Shown piece by piece: positions 63,598 to 64,000 of a stretch of 64,000 nucleotides of DNA; within the stretch, counting starts at the first letter, position 1; each line of letters begins with the position of its first letter. Below the pieces are notes generated by a model, which had not been told where the DNA came from, ran no database searches, and saw only the letters and a list, made by a program, of their open reading frames with translations. Source of the DNA: JAAXGX01 sp965221595 (GTDB lineage Bacteria; Acidobacteriota; Vicinamibacteria; Vicinamibacterales; UBA8438); contig OZ244900.1 in NCBI GenBank assembly GCA_965221595.1, positions 2,976,001 to 3,040,000 on the forward strand, given 5' to 3'. A program made the position numbers and the translations under genes.

Positions 63598-64000
63598 ATG
63601 AGCCAGGTCATCGTCACGTTGCCGGATGGGTCCACGCGAAACGTGCCGGCCGGCACGGTCGTTTCCTCCGTGGCCGCCGACATCTCGCCGCGCCTGGCGA
63701 AGCAGGCCCTGGCAGCGTCCGTGAACGGGCGGCTGGTCGACCTGTCGTACTGCCTCGACAACGACGCCGCGGTGCGATTCGTGACCCCCGACGCAGCCGA
63801 GGCGCTCGAGCTGTACCGCCACAGCACCGCACACCTGCTCGCCGCAGCCGTGACGGCACTCTTTCCGGAGGCCCAGTGCGGCATCGGGCCCCCGATCGAC
63901 GATGGGTTCTTCTACGACTTCGTCGTCGATCGCCCGTTCGTACCAGAGGACCTCGAGGCCATCGAGCGCAAGATGGCCGAGATTGCCGCGCAGGACCTGC
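63598..64000 (+). CDS. thrS: Threonyl-tRNA synthetase, N-terminal part (3' end outside window)
   Basis: 134 visible residues. TGS domain at 1-62 (MSQVIVTLPDGSTRNVPAGTVVSSVAADIS) followed by the start of the editing (tRNA-SAD) domain with HSTAHLLAAAV (His75, His79) and CGIGPPIDDGFFYDF. The catalytic domain lies beyond the window edge. Charges tRNA-Thr; located directly after tRNA-Val. The window ends inside the gene, so completeness cannot be judged. Confidence 0.94.
   Translation, partial: MSQVIVTLPDGSTRNVPAGTVVSSVAADISPRLAKQALAASVNGRLVDLSYCLDNDAAVRFVTPDAAEALELYRHSTAHLLAAAVTALFPEAQCGIGPPIDDGFFYDFVVDRPFVPEDLEAIERKMAEIAAQDL

Overview
The window is a 64 kb stretch of a high-GC bacterial chromosome. 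Gene density is very high: no gap between genes exceeds about 300 bp, and many neighbouring genes overlap by the 4-base ATGA/GTGA type. The gene content (tricorn-like S41 protease, S9/M1/M16/S8 peptidases, two secreted PQQ dehydrogenases, DUF3311 plus sodium symporter pairs, DUF4159, DUF4399 and AMIN proteins, Sec signals and lipoboxes throughout) points to a Gram-negative, probably aerobic heterotroph. My best guess is an Acidobacteriota/Vicinamibacteria-like organism. This is inferred from gene families only; no rRNA is present to test it.

Layout. 1-6.6 kb: 3' part of recQ, eno, an ARPP-1/DUF6569 protein, a DUF3311-symporter pair and a small membrane protein. 6.7-10.7 kb: oligopeptidase B, then a hipBA toxin-antitoxin pair entered through an AT-rich 160 bp regulatory island, the clearest compositional anomaly in the window. 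10.8-22.3 kb: a long minus-strand run with tricorn-like protease, enoyl-CoA hydratase, FtsX permease and ATPase, and an aldehyde dehydrogenase / DUF4399 lipoprotein / acyl-adenylating enzyme group that looks like a carboxylate-reduction operon. 22.4-31 kb: MOSC protein, pterin dehydratase, M1 aminopeptidase, cupin, methyltransferase, an exported FAH-family hydrolase, a dienoyl-CoA-reductase-like SDR and a BASS transporter. 31.3-44.8 kb: cytochrome c plus PQQ alcohol dehydrogenase, FmdB, cupredoxin, AMIN, DUF4159, subtilase/OMP/Rsm22 operon, a second PQQ dehydrogenase, thioesterase, Ca/Na antiporter and a NicO-like permease. 44.9-50.4 kb: larE, a pair of M16 peptidases (one active, one inactive), a PEGA protein and a DUF2007 protein. 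50.5-58.2 kb: a split biotin locus (bioB on +; bioF-bioD-bioA on -) joined to secreted hydrolases and an unrecognised exported protein with an internal duplication. 58.3-64 kb: DUF1223, YeiH, mltG-ruvX, a degenerate S41 protease homologue, tRNA-Val(GAC) and the start of thrS.

How the genes work together. Periplasmic oxidation is represented by the PQQ enzymes and cytochrome c, with cupredoxin as a possible partner. Extracellular protein use is represented by many secreted peptidases plus oligopeptidase B. Biotin synthesis is nearly complete from pimeloyl thioester to biotin, with no bioC/bioH in view.

Most interesting non-coding signals: an ~83 bp dispersed repeat whose edge coincides with the TAG stop codon of three different genes, with a fourth piece absorbed into a coding region; a second small hairpin repeat; the palindrome cluster in front of hipBA; and a 15 bp tandem duplication that duplicates a stop codon. 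No CRISPR array, integrase, transposase or rRNA was found.
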